A stretch of 64,000 bases of DNA, from contig JAVJSI010000012.1 in the NCBI GenBank assembly GCA_040219515.1, positions 124,001 to 188,000 of the forward strand. The letters run 5' to 3'. How positions within the stretch are numbered: the stretch's first letter is position 1; the number at the start of each line of letters is the position of its first letter. The notes under the pieces were generated by a model. The model was not told where the DNA came from. It did not search any database and saw nothing but the letters and a program-made list of their open reading frames with translations. This stretch comes from Acidimicrobiales bacterium (lineage in GTDB: Bacteria; Actinomycetota; Acidimicrobiia; Acidimicrobiales; Aldehydirespiratoraceae). Positions 16,333 through 24,711 of this stretch are shown in pieces. Made by a program: the position numbers and the translations under genes.

Positions 16333-17500
16333 GAAGGGTCCCTTCACAGGCTGCCGAGAACACAGCCTCGGCGAATGGTCGGTCGAACAGGAGTGGGTTG
16401 CCGCCGGCCGACGGGTCGACGATCGCGGCGGCGACGATGTCGTCGGCTGCTCCCGGGTCGACCCCGAGGGCGACGAGTGTGGGCGGTACGTCCATTGCGT
16501 CCCGCAGGGCCAGCAGGTGGTCGAGGAAGCCGTCGAATCCACCGGCGATGCCGGCATACGCGGCGAGACGGTCGATGGTCGGCTCGATGGCGACCCGGTT
16601 GGCGTCGAGCACGTAGGGCATCACCACCGCGTTGGTCATGCCGTGGTGGGTGTCGAACCGGGCGCCGATCGGATGGGACAAGGCGTGCATGCCACCGAGA
16701 CCCTTCTGGAACGCCACGGCGCCCATCGCCGCGGCGACCAGCATCTGGCCCCGGCTCTCGACGTCGGTCGGGTCCGCAACCACGAGCGGCAGGTGTTCGA
16801 GGACCAGCCGACAGCCCTCCATACCGATGCCGTGCGACATCGGGTGAAAGCCGGGTGCGCAGATGGCCTCGAGTGAATGCGACAGGGCATCGAGGCCGGT
16901 GCCGACGGTGAGCACGCGGGGCAGCCCCAGCGTGAGCTCCGGATCACAGATCACGGCCTTCGGGAGCATCGCCGGGTGAAAGACGATCACCTTGCGATGT
17001 GCCGCTTCGTCGATGACCACGCCGGCCCGGCCGACCTCGCTGCCGGTCCCGGCGGTGGTGGGCACGGTGATGACCGGCGCGATCGCTGCCGTGTCGGCGC
17101 GGGTCCAGTTGTCACCCACGTCCTCGAAGTCCCAGACCGGCCGCGTCTGCCCGGCCATGAAGGCGACGACCTTGCCGACGTCGAGGGCCGAGCCCCCGCC
17201 GACGGCGACGACGCCATCGTGATCGCCGGCCCGGTACGCGGCGACCCCTGCGTCGATGTCGCGGCCGACGGGGTTGGGCCGCAGGTCGTGGAAGGTGGCG
17301 TGAACCAGGCTTCCGAGCGCATGGCGGACGGTGTCGATCACCGGCAGCGCGGCGAGACCGGGATCGGTGACGATCAGGGGCCGGGTGATGCCGGTCTCGC
17401 TGCACAGGTCACCGAGTTCGGTGACGCGGCCGGCGCCGAAGCGGATCGGTGTCGGGTAACCCCAGTTCGCGCCGACGGGCGTTCGTTGCGGCGGCGGCAT
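16319..17500 (-). CDS. Iron-containing alcohol dehydrogenase
   Basis: 393 residues of the Fe-ADH family: NAD(P)-dependent oxidation of alcohols or reduction of aldehydes. The nucleotide-binding GGGSALDVGKVVAF and the metal region GLGGMHALSHPIGARFDTHHGMTNAVVMPYV, with its histidine ligands, are intact. PTTAGTGSEVGRAGVV provides the conserved Thr/Gly loop. It is first in the operon, preceded by TAACGT 6 nt before the ATG, and its stop overlaps the start of the GS-like gene, so the two products should act together. Confidence 0.92.
   Translation of the reverse strand: MPPPQRTPVGANWGYPTPIRFGAGRVTELGDLCSETGITRPLIVTDPGLAALPVIDTVRHALGSLVHATFHDLRPNPVGRDIDAGVAAYRAGDHDGVVAVGGGSALDVGKVVAFMAGQTRPVWDFEDVGDNWTRADTAAIAPVITVPTTAGTGSEVGRAGVVIDEAAHRKVIVFHPAMLPKAVICDPELTLGLPRVLTVGTGLDALSHSLEAICAPGFHPMSHGIGMEGCRLVLEHLPLVVADPTDVESRGQMLVAAAMGAVAFQKGLGGMHALSHPIGARFDTHHGMTNAVVMPYVLDANRVAIEPTIDRLAAYAGIAGGFDGFLDHLLALRDAMDVPPTLVALGVDPGAADDIVAAAIVDPSAGGNPLLFDRPFAEAVFSAACEGTLHAAR
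16332..16346. promoter_or_regulatory. 15-bp palindrome over the ribosome-binding region of the GS-like gene
   Basis: TGAAGGG-T-CCCTTCA is a perfect palindrome ending at the start codon. The minus-strand AGGGA ribosome site lies inside it, so either an operator or an mRNA hairpin hiding the site could control translation of the second gene of the operon. Confidence 0.45.
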
Positions 17501-17506
17501 GGGCCG

Positions 17507-17512
17507 ACGTTA
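17507..17512 (-). promoter_or_regulatory. -10 box TAACGT of the alcohol dehydrogenase operon
   Basis: Minus-strand TAACGT is 6 nt upstream of the ATG at 17500, consistent with a leaderless transcript. It is identical to the box of the crotonase gene. Confidence 0.5.
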
Positions 17513-17520
17513 GATGCCGG

Positions 17521-19200
17521 TCACTCCAGCGTCGATCCACTGACGATCGGCGCGCCGCGCCCGAGGTAGAAGATGCCGGGGTAGCCACGGGTCTCGAATC
17601 CCCGGCTCTCGTTGCGGGCCAGGGTGGAATCGGTGATCACGAGATTGCCGGTCCGGTTGTTGCTCACGTAGAACACGCCGCCCCCACCCTCGTTGGCCGC
17701 GTTGTCCTCGATGACCGTGTCGATGAGCGTCAGCGTGTAGGTGTTGCCGTCGTTGGCGATGGCGCCGCCGTTGCCGCCACCCGGCGTGCCGGCCCGCTGC
17801 GGGTTGGCGCCCCACCCCGTGGCGGCGTTGTGGGTGAGCAGGCTGTTGATGAAGGTCATCGACACACCGATGCTGCCGATGGCGCCGCCGTTGGAGCAGT
17901 CGTTGGCTTGGGCGGCACCCCCGCCGAATGTCGTGTTCGTGATGTAGACGGGCTGGGTGTCGTACTGGCTGAACACCCGCACGGCGCCGCCGGCGACGTC
18001 CGGACCGGTCTGCGCACACGTGTTGCCGAAGAAGCGCGAGTTGACGATCCTGAACCGACCCCCGCGCACCCAGATGGCCCCGCCGCCGCCGTCGAGATCG
18101 ATGCCGTGGGTGGTGGCGTCACCGTCGACGAACGTCAGGTTCTGGACCGTCAGCCGGGGGTGATCCTGGTTCTGGCAGTGCGACGTGGTCCAGACCTGGG
18201 CCGGGTCGCAGGTGTTCATGTAGAGGATGCGGCGCTCGCCGCCACCGCTCAGGGTCACGAGTCCGCCGCCGTCGATCACGATCTCGGGGCCGGTGTCGTT
18301 GACCACCTTGGCGGTGGCCTGCATCTCGATTGTGATGGGGTCGGGCCCGCAGTCGAAGGTGATGAGGCCACCCTGGGCGACCGCACTCACCACCGCGGCC
18401 GAGGTGCAACCGGCCGGCGACCCGTTGCCGATCACGACATCGGGCGACGTGGTGTCGACCGCCGCCGCGGCGGCGGGCACCGGTGCCGTGCCGGCCGGAT
18501 TGCCGGTGTTCGGGAGGGGTCGGGGTGGCACGTCGACGATCTCGAGTTGGAGGGCGCGGGTGAGGAAGGTGGCCATTTCGGCGCGGGTGACGGGTCGGTC
18601 GGGGCTGTAGGTGGTGGGGGTGGTGCCGGTGGTGATGTTGGCGGCCTTGAGGCGTTCGATGTCGTCGTGGAAGGTGCCTGCGGTGTCGGTGAACCCCGAG
18701 GGTGCGGTGGCGGCGGGTAGTGAGAGGGCGCGGTTGAGGAAGGCGGCCATTTGTCCGCGGGTGACGGGTTGGTTGGTGCAGTAGAGGGTTGGTTGGCAGC
18801 CGGTGGTGATGTTGGCGGCCTTGAGGCGTTCGATGTCGTCGTGGAAGGTGCCTGCGGTGTCGGTGAACCCCGAGGGTGCGGTGGCGGCGGGTAGTGAGAG
18901 GGCGCGGTTGAGGAAGGCAGCCATTTGTCCGCGGGTGACGGGTTCGTCGGGGCAGTAGCGGGTGGGGGCGCAGCCGGTGGTGATGCTTGCGGCTTTGATG
19001 GCTTCGATGGCGTCTTCGTGGATGTTGCCGTCGTCGTCGGTGAACGTTCCGCCGGGTGGGACTGTGTCGGCCGCCCCGGACGGGCCCGCCACACCCAGAA
19101 GCGACGCGAGCATCGCGAGTACGAGCAGAGGGGGACGGAGGTGAGCGCGCATCCGACTCCAAGCATCGACCACCCGCCGGGACGACTTTATTCGAGTCAT
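17521..19200 (-). CDS. Secreted SLH-like / right-handed beta-helix surface protein
   Basis: 559 residues from ATG 19200, which overlaps the upstream stop as TGATG. A signal peptide (about 1-43, ending PSGAA) is followed by three SLH-like repeats (about 50-226) of the type ITTGC-PT-YCP-PVTRGQMAAFLNRAL. A right-handed beta-helix domain (about 260-550) comes next, with Asn/Gly-rich turns such as ITNTTFGGGAAQAND and VIEDNAANEGGGGVFY, as in polymorphic outer-membrane and pectate-lyase-like proteins. The repeats probably anchor the protein to the cell wall, and the helix displays it. The frame is open far upstream but that part belongs to the glycosyltransferase gene. Two of the repeats are nearly identical at DNA level. 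Confidence 0.85.
   Translation of the reverse strand: MTRIKSSRRVVDAWSRMRAHLRPPLLVLAMLASLLGVAGPSGAADTVPPGGTFTDDDGNIHEDAIEAIKAASITTGCAPTRYCPDEPVTRGQMAAFLNRALSLPAATAPSGFTDTAGTFHDDIERLKAANITTGCQPTLYCTNQPVTRGQMAAFLNRALSLPAATAPSGFTDTAGTFHDDIERLKAANITTGTTPTTYSPDRPVTRAEMATFLTRALQLEIVDVPPRPLPNTGNPAGTAPVPAAAAAVDTTSPDVVIGNGSPAGCTSAAVVSAVAQGGLITFDCGPDPITIEMQATAKVVNDTGPEIVIDGGGLVTLSGGGERRILYMNTCDPAQVWTTSHCQNQDHPRLTVQNLTFVDGDATTHGIDLDGGGGAIWVRGGRFRIVNSRFFGNTCAQTGPDVAGGAVRVFSQYDTQPVYITNTTFGGGAAQANDCSNGGAIGSIGVSMTFINSLLTHNAATGWGANPQRAGTPGGGNGGAIANDGNTYTLTLIDTVIEDNAANEGGGGVFYVSNNRTGNLVITDSTLARNESRGFETRGYPGIFYLGRGAPIVSGSTLE
18632..18950. repeat. 174-bp tandem repeat encoding SLH-like modules
   Basis: Two units with a 174-bp period (58 codons; anchors at 18641 and 18815) are identical over about 130 bp except for one visible substitution (GGCGGCC versus GGCAGCC). 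A third, diverged module follows. Recent duplication or gene conversion is implied. Confidence 0.8.
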
Positions 19201-20768
19201 CACGGCTCGGAGGGCGATGTCGGTTGGTCCAGCGGAGCCCGCACGGTGGTGACCTCGATGTCGGGTTCGAAGCCGGGTCGATCCGTCCATCGATCGATGT
19301 CGACCCGCAGGACCCAGCGGTCGGGGTATCGGGTGGCGATGCGCTCGTCGCGGGTCGGCGCACCCTGGAGTGCGAAAACGACCGACCCGTCGATCGACGG
19401 CGTGTTGCGAAGAAAGCCCCAGGGGTTCAGCAGGAACTCGCCGTAGATCGGCGGGAGAAAGACGAGTGTCGGACCGTCGAGGTCGGTCGTCGCCCCCGCG
19501 ACGACCGCGGCCAACTCGGACCGCTGGGATGAGCGGTCGCCTTGTTCGGCCAGGCGCGGCACCCCCACCGCAAGGGTGAGAACCGCGGCCGCAGCGGCCG
19601 CCGCCCACCGCAGAGATCGGTTCTCGCGCCCGAACTCGGCGATGCCGGCTCCCCCGGCGAGGGCGAATCCTGCGACCATCGGGAGGAAGTAGTACGGGCC
19701 GAGGAAGAGTCCGCCGTCCCACACGAACACGGTGAGATAGCTGCCCCAGAAGATCGAGTAGCCGATGGGCCAGACCACTAGGAGCGCGCCGATCGCTGCC
19801 CAACCGGTTCCTCGTCGCCAGAGGTGGTGCACACCGAAGCCGACCCCCACGAGTCCGCCGCCCCCCCAGCCGAGTACGAGCAACAGGTTTCGTCCGGTGG
19901 CCGCGAGGCCACGGGCGGGAGTGAAGTCGATGGTCGGATCGGTGGGGAGAGCACGGCGGGGACCGAAGCCGAGTTTGTCCATTGGTTCGAGGAGGTTGAA
20001 CGGCAACTGGAGGAGCTCACCGGTCACCGCGAGGTTGAAGGCCAGTAGCAGACCGATCGGCAACGCCGCCCCGAGGATGGCGGGGGGCGCCAGCGACCGC
20101 ATGCGCTCACCGAGGTCCTCACGGTGGTCGATGCCGAGTCCGATGAGGATCGCCGCGCCCCACAGCACGGCGTCGTAGGGGCGGGCGAACAGCGCCAGTC
20201 CCCACAGCAGACCGGCGAGGGCGGCGAGTCGGGCCGATCCTCGACGTGCGGCGTACACAGCAGCGGCCGCGCTGAACAGTGCCAACGAGAGACTGGTGCC
20301 GTAGGGCAGGTAGGTGATCGACAGCTGGATGAACAATGGCGACGCGGCCATGAGTGCCGCCGTGGCCGCCACGCCGTTGCGTTCGAAGCCCAGGGCACGG
20401 GCCAGCGCCGCGATCCCGAGTATCTGTGCGGCGGCAATGGCGCCGAGAGCGAGACGGGCGGAGCCGGCCGCTTGGCCGAGGGCGAGGACACCGGCGTGCG
20501 CCGGTGTGTACTTGAGGATGTACCGGCCGTCGTCGATCACGGAGAACCACGGGACGAAGGCCTCCGGGTCCTCGGCCGGGGCGGGCAGCGTCAGCCGACC
20601 TTCGCGGAGCGCGTCGGCCTGGAGCAGGTAGATGCCCTCGTCGGAGTTGGACGAGAGCTCAGGGAAGAGCCAGGCCGATCCGAACATCGCCCACAGCGCG
20701 GCGAGCGTCGCCACCGCGAGCGGAAGTCCGAAGAAGCGAACCCGAGGGTCGGTCAGCGTCGCACCCAC
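19200..20768 (-). CDS. Polytopic membrane glycosyltransferase-like protein (GT39/ArnT fold)
   Basis: About 522 residues with roughly ten transmembrane segments. An N-terminal helix is followed by a first extracytoplasmic loop with SSNSDEGIYLLQADAL, matching the acidic (D/E)-E motif of polyprenol-phosphate-dependent GT-C enzymes; then SPLFIQLSITYLPYG and GLALFARPYDAVLWG. It probably transfers a sugar from a lipid carrier to an extracytoplasmic acceptor, perhaps the surface proteins encoded on both sides (inference). GTG 20768 is chosen because AGGG lies about 8 nt upstream; GTG 20795 or the CTG overlapping the previous stop are alternatives. Confidence 0.75.
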   Translation of the reverse strand: MGATLTDPRVRFFGLPLAVATLAALWAMFGSAWLFPELSSNSDEGIYLLQADALREGRLTLPAPAEDPEAFVPWFSVIDDGRYILKYTPAHAGVLALGQAAGSARLALGAIAAAQILGIAALARALGFERNGVAATAALMAASPLFIQLSITYLPYGTSLSLALFSAAAAVYAARRGSARLAALAGLLWGLALFARPYDAVLWGAAILIGLGIDHREDLGERMRSLAPPAILGAALPIGLLLAFNLAVTGELLQLPFNLLEPMDKLGFGPRRALPTDPTIDFTPARGLAATGRNLLLVLGWGGGGLVGVGFGVHHLWRRGTGWAAIGALLVVWPIGYSIFWGSYLTVFVWDGGLFLGPYYFLPMVAGFALAGGAGIAEFGRENRSLRWAAAAAAAVLTLAVGVPRLAEQGDRSSQRSELAAVVAGATTDLDGPTLVFLPPIYGEFLLNPWGFLRNTPSIDGSVVFALQGAPTRDERIATRYPDRWVLRVDIDRWTDRPGFEPDIEVTTVRAPLDQPTSPSEP

Positions 20769-22561
20769 ACGAGCGCGCCCTGCTGATCGAACCACGCATA
20801 GGTGATGTAGCCGTCGGCGACCGCGCCGGCGTCGATCGATCGGGCCACCGGCAGGGTGACGTCGTCGTCGAACATGGCCGCCGGGGGTCCGGCCGTTGTC
20901 GTCGTGGTGGTCGTGGTGAGCTGCGGGTAGGTGACGGTCGGATACGTCGGCGGTTCCCAGTCGTCATCGATGGTGTAGCCGTTGGCATACGCGCTGACGC
21001 CCGCGATGCCCCACGAGAGCGGACGGTCCCACTCGACATCGAATTCCAGCGTCCCGTCGCATTCCTCGTAGAGATAGGCGTAGGTGTCGCGGATCACCCG
21101 TCGGTCGTACTGCTGGGCCGACAACTGGAGATCGACGGTGACGGGCTCCTCGCACTCGACGGTGCCGCGGATGCCGGCACGGGTGACGGTGTCGAACGTG
21201 ATCCGGGAGTCGGGGTTCCGGTCGACGTCCTGGAGCGGTGCCCACAGCCACCCGCGGAGCCGGATCTTTTCGGCCGCGCCGGCCTGGTCGTAGTAGTACT
21301 CGCCGATGTCGCCGTCGTACGCCTGCACGTTGGCGGACACGTGTAGTTGGGCGTTGCCGGTGTGGAGCCGTCCGTTCGCGGCCCGCAGGGGCACCGACAT
21401 CACCGTGCGACCGTCACACTCGGTGATCTCGATGTCGCCGTAGCCGTAGATGCTGTCGAGGCCGGCCCACTGGGTCACCTGCACCGCGAGCGAGGCGTAT
21501 TCCGGGGGGTCGTCGGCGGTGATGGGCCGGTCGCAGGTGAGAGCCACGCGGACCTTCTGGCTCCGGCCGTAGCCGGTGATGCCCAGAACCTCGATGCGGA
21601 GATCGCTGCCGGGTTCGTTCGCGTCGATGTAGGTGGGCACCGGGGTGCGGCGAACGCGGAACTCGCCTTCCTCGATCGTCGAGACGCTCTCGAAGCCATC
21701 GCTCGTGTAGCCGAAGACGTAGTAGGTGACGTCACCACGTCCGATCCGACGCGAGCCGGGCTCGAGCGTGACCTCGAACTCGGTCGGGCCATCGCTGCAC
21801 GGTGGACTCTCCTGGTAGAAGCTCACGTAGCCGTAGGCAGATCCGTACAGCCCGTCGATCTCCTGTTGGAGCTGCACATCGATCGACAGGTCGACGGCAT
21901 TGGTGCAATCGACGAGCAGGGTGGCGGTGTCGGCGCCGATCTCGACGACGTCGATGGTGAGCGTCGGGGGTGGGACAGGCGGGGCGTCGGGATCGAAGGT
22001 GATGGACGCGTAGGCCGCTTCGGTGGTGGACATGCCGTCGGCGCCGAGCACGCCGCCGGCGATCACGCAGGCGGCGTCGGGCTCGGCGCAGTCGACCTCG
22101 CCGGCGTCGGGAGTGGTGATGATTCTTCGCACCCGCAAGTCGGTGCTCAACGAGCCGGTGCCGTCGGTGGAGCCAAACGCCACCGTCGAGAGGTCACAGG
22201 CGTCGACGCCGCTGGGCGTGTCGGGGAGGCTGAAGGCGACGCCGGAGCACTGGACGATCCCGAACGAGCGGTTGGCCTCGAAGAGGAAGCCGTCGATGTG
22301 GACGATCTGGCGGTCGACGAGATCGTCGGTCCGGTCGACCTCGAAGTAGGCGTCGCCGAGCAGGGGATTGCAGCCGTAGCCGCCCGGGCCACCGCCGTAG
22401 GCGTAGGCGTAGCATTCGTCGGGTTCGGTCTCGAGCGCGCCGATGGCATCGACGACGAACAGTCCGCCGAGGAGCAACATCGCCACCCAGAGCAGCCCGA
22501 CGACCGCCTTGCTTCCGGGACTGTGTCCCTCTTGGGTCGTCGCAGCCGCCGCAGCACTCAT
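20753..22561 (-). CDS. Exported Tyr-rich beta-domain protein, unknown function
   Basis: 602 residues from ATG 22561, which has GGGGG about 8 nt upstream. One N-terminal transmembrane segment (VVGLLWVAMLLLGGLFVVDAI) is followed by a long extracytoplasmic region. That region has repeated beta-sandwich-like units with paired cysteines (VLLVDCTNAVDL, VALTCDRPI, GTVECEEPVTV) and many Tyr-Gly/Tyr-x-Tyr clusters (YGSAYGYVSFY, DSIYGYGD, DTYAYLYEECDG). There is a threonine run near the C-terminus. The units recall Ig-like folds but no family is recognised. It is first in the operon with the glycosyltransferase and the SLH beta-helix protein, which suggests a glycosylated surface structure. Confidence 0.7.
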   Translation of the reverse strand: MSAAAAATTQEGHSPGSKAVVGLLWVAMLLLGGLFVVDAIGALETEPDECYAYAYGGGPGGYGCNPLLGDAYFEVDRTDDLVDRQIVHIDGFLFEANRSFGIVQCSGVAFSLPDTPSGVDACDLSTVAFGSTDGTGSLSTDLRVRRIITTPDAGEVDCAEPDAACVIAGGVLGADGMSTTEAAYASITFDPDAPPVPPPTLTIDVVEIGADTATLLVDCTNAVDLSIDVQLQQEIDGLYGSAYGYVSFYQESPPCSDGPTEFEVTLEPGSRRIGRGDVTYYVFGYTSDGFESVSTIEEGEFRVRRTPVPTYIDANEPGSDLRIEVLGITGYGRSQKVRVALTCDRPITADDPPEYASLAVQVTQWAGLDSIYGYGDIEITECDGRTVMSVPLRAANGRLHTGNAQLHVSANVQAYDGDIGEYYYDQAGAAEKIRLRGWLWAPLQDVDRNPDSRITFDTVTRAGIRGTVECEEPVTVDLQLSAQQYDRRVIRDTYAYLYEECDGTLEFDVEWDRPLSWGIAGVSAYANGYTIDDDWEPPTYPTVTYPQLTTTTTTTTAGPPAAMFDDDVTLPVARSIDAGAVADGYITYAWFDQQGALVWVRR

Positions 22562-22600
22562 TGCCAAACCCCCATCTGGTTGGAACGACTCTCGCACAAG

Positions 22601-22618
22601 CGGTGACGGCTGTCACCG
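22601..22618. promoter_or_regulatory. Palindrome upstream of the Tyr-rich protein gene
   Basis: CGGTGAC-GGCT-GTCACCG has perfect 7-bp arms and lies 40-57 bp before the start codon at 22561, a position suited to an operator. Confidence 0.35.
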
Positions 22619-22637
22619 GACCGGGCTGAAACGCGAA

Positions 22638-22677
22638 CGATCCCGGGACGACGGGCGAGCCGTCGATCCCGGGATCG
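22638..22677. terminator. Strong hairpin downstream of the HtrA-like gene
   Basis: The arms are CGATCCCGGGA plus CGACGG and their complements, a 17-bp stem with a single-A bulge and a 5-nt loop. It starts 18 bp past the protease stop codon. A U-tract is absent. Confidence 0.7.
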
Positions 22678-22695
22678 TGCCGGTCTTCGGGGAGA

Positions 22696-23769
22696 TCAGC
22701 CCCGCTCGATGACGAACGCCGACTCGGTGTTGTCGAGATGGATCACCTCGACCCGCAGCGGCTCGTCGGCGGCACGGCTGCGCAGCACGTCGCAGTATCC
22801 GGCCTTCGTGCCGTCGACACCCACGGGGAGATCCTCGAGCTCGACGATCAGGTCACCGGCCCGGACACCCGCCCGAGCGGCAGGCGAGTCGGTTTCGACG
22901 GCCAGGACCAGGATGCCCGCACCCTGAATGGCCACACTGTTGAGACCGAGCCACTCGACGTCGTTTCCGGCCACGAGTTCGGTGATGATCGCCTTCGCCT
23001 CGGCGGCGCTGATGGCGAAGTTCTGGCCGGCGTCGTTGCCGGCGTAGTTGACGCCGACGACTCGGCCGCCCGGATCGACGATCGGGCCACCGCTGTTTCC
23101 CGGGGTCGTGAAGGCGGTGTGCTCGATCGCGTTGTCGACGGAGGCGAAGTCGGACTCACCGGCGGCTCGGGCCTTGGACACGACGCCTTCGGTCACGGTC
23201 ACCTCGGGATCGCCGAGGGGGAAGCCCACGGCAAAGATGTCGTCGGGAACCTCGGCGGACCGACTCGCCCAGTCGAGGAAGGGGACGTCGGCGCCGCCGA
23301 CCTCCACCACGGCCAGGTCGGAGCACTCCGATGCCGCCACCACCCGGCCGTTGCGGGGGCTGGCCTCGCCGGCCACGTGGACCTCGACGGTTGCGGCGCC
23401 GACCACCACGTGGTTGTTGGTCACCAGGAGGCCGTCACGGCTGATGAAGAAGCCCGACCCCGAGCCGGCGAAGGGAGTGTCGAAATCGAAGGCGTCGGGA
23501 TCGAGGATCCCCCCGGTGGTCTCGATGCGAACGACGGCGGAATCGACGTCGTCCCACTCGGAGACCTGACCGACCGCAGGACTCTCGGCGCCGGCCTCGG
23601 GGTCGGGTGCGGGATCGTCGGCCTGCTGATCGATCTCGGCCATCTCGATGAGACCCCCGGCGTCGAGTTCCTGCACGGCGGTGTCGTCGCCGCAGGCGCT
23701 GACGATGAGTGCGGCGCCGACCAGTACGGCGAGTGTGCGGGTGGCGATTCTGGGGTTGTTCGTGGTCAT
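22696..23769 (-). CDS. HtrA/DegP-like trypsin-PDZ serine protease, lipoprotein
   Basis: 357 residues. The lipobox LIVSAC puts the lipidated Cys at 26, so the protease is tethered outside the membrane. The catalytic triad is intact: His120 (VTNNHVVVGA), Asp151 (ECSDLAVVEV) and Ser226 (TPGNSGGPIVD). A PDZ domain (about 268-340; GAGILVLAVETDSPAARAGVRAGDLIVEL) follows. Such proteases degrade misfolded exported proteins and can cut anti-sigma factors. The frame is open upstream but ATG 23769 with a GGAAGG-like site is chosen because the signal peptide begins there. A GGGAACC-N16-CATC element lies 32-58 bp upstream. Confidence 0.92.
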   Translation of the reverse strand: MTTNNPRIATRTLAVLVGAALIVSACGDDTAVQELDAGGLIEMAEIDQQADDPAPDPEAGAESPAVGQVSEWDDVDSAVVRIETTGGILDPDAFDFDTPFAGSGSGFFISRDGLLVTNNHVVVGAATVEVHVAGEASPRNGRVVAASECSDLAVVEVGGADVPFLDWASRSAEVPDDIFAVGFPLGDPEVTVTEGVVSKARAAGESDFASVDNAIEHTAFTTPGNSGGPIVDPGGRVVGVNYAGNDAGQNFAISAAEAKAIITELVAGNDVEWLGLNSVAIQGAGILVLAVETDSPAARAGVRAGDLIVELEDLPVGVDGTKAGYCDVLRSRAADEPLRVEVIHLDNTESAFVIERG

Positions 23770-23800
23770 TTTCTCGGCCCTTCCATTCAGTCGGCCATTC

Positions 23801-23827
23801 GATGCCTCGTCCGGTGGTTTGGTTCCC
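23801..23827 (-). promoter_or_regulatory. ECF-type promoter element of the HtrA-like gene
   Basis: On the minus strand GGGAACC (23827-23821), a 16-nt spacer and CATC (23804-23801). The same arrangement stands before both arms of the signalling island. Confidence 0.6.
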
Positions 23828-23873
23828 GGATTGCTGAACTTCTTCCCGGTGGCGCTCGGTGGAAGCGCAACGC

Positions 23874-23879
23874 TACGAT
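23874..23879 (+). promoter_or_regulatory. -10 box TACGAT for a leaderless mRNA
   Basis: TACGAT lies 6 nt before the GTG at 23886 and supports that start over an upstream in-frame ATG at 23859. Confidence 0.5.
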
Positions 23880-23885
23880 CACGGC

Positions 23886-24710
23886 GTGGGCGAGACCAAT
23901 TGGTGGGAGGACCCGGTGGTGGGTAATCCCACGCCGACCGATGGGGCCGACGACCCCCCGCCGGAGGATCCCCCCGAAGCCGCTCCGAAGGACGCTGCGC
24001 ACACCGTTGCCCCGGGGCTCCTCCCCCCTCCGGTGCCGGCCGGCCCGCCGCCCGCGGTCGATGCGGGTCCGCCGCCGTCGCCCGTCGTCCCTGCGACGTC
24101 GGGTGGTGCACCACCGGCCCCGCAGGTCTCGTCGTCCGGTGGTTCGACGGGCGTGCTGCGCATCGTCGTGGGTGTGCTCGTCGTGGTCGTCCTGGTCGGG
24201 GCGTTCATCGTGCTCGCCAGCGATGATGCAGGGAGCCCGGCGTCGACCGACCTCGAGGAACTCGCGGCCGGTTTCGACCGCATCGGTGACGAGCTGGGTG
24301 TGGCCGAGCTGACCGGTGAGGAGCGACCGTCGCCGGGCGATCTCGGACTCGATGATCGCTTCACCGAACCGCGGACCTGGCGTACCGCCGACGGCACCCT
24401 GGTGGTTGCCTATGCGCGATCCGGCGATGACGACGATCGGGTCCGTATCGAACAGTCGGGTGCCATTGCCGGCGACCAGGTCGCCGCCGCCGGCGACGGC
24501 GCAAGTGTCGTCGCCGACGAACTGATCGAGACCTCGCCCCCCATCCGTCTCACCGAAGTCGAGACACCGGGGACGCCGTCGATCCGTTCGGCGACGGGGT
24601 ACGCGGCCACCGGTGCCGTCGTCGTGGTCGGCGCGATCGATGATGCCGACGGGCGGGTCGACCTGCCCGGCCTGGTCGCTGGCGTGATCGAGGCGATCGA
24701 CGCGACCTGA
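23886..24710 (+). CDS. Single-pass membrane protein with Pro-rich cytoplasmic region
   Basis: 274 residues, function unknown. A Pro/Asp-rich N-terminal half (about 1-85) includes ETNWWEDPVV, a tryptophan motif also seen at the N-terminus of other actinobacterial membrane proteins. One transmembrane helix (IVVGVLVVVVLVGAFIVLA) and an acidic extracytoplasmic domain of about 165 residues (LDDRFTEPRTWRTADGTLVV, SGYAATGAVVVVG-type strands) follow. GTG 23886 is preferred for its promoter spacing. It diverges from the HtrA-like protease gene and converges on the FHA gene with a 1-bp gap. Confidence 0.75.
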   Translation: MGETNWWEDPVVGNPTPTDGADDPPPEDPPEAAPKDAAHTVAPGLLPPPVPAGPPPAVDAGPPPSPVVPATSGGAPPAPQVSSSGGSTGVLRIVVGVLVVVVLVGAFIVLASDDAGSPASTDLEELAAGFDRIGDELGVAELTGEERPSPGDLGLDDRFTEPRTWRTADGTLVVAYARSGDDDDRVRIEQSGAIAGDQVAAAGDGASVVADELIETSPPIRLTEVETPGTPSIRSATGYAATGAVVVVGAIDDADGRVDLPGLVAGVIEAIDAT

Positions 24711-24711
24711 G

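Noticed and set aside
17521-19803. A 760-codon version of the SLH beta-helix protein
   Set aside because: The first 200 codons lie in the out-of-frame part of the glycosyltransferase gene. The signal peptide starts at 19200.
22638-22677. Attachment-site or transposon-end reading of the CGATCCCGGG inverted repeat
   Set aside because: No transposase or integrase is in the window and the hairpin lies right after a stop codon, so a terminator is the simpler reading.
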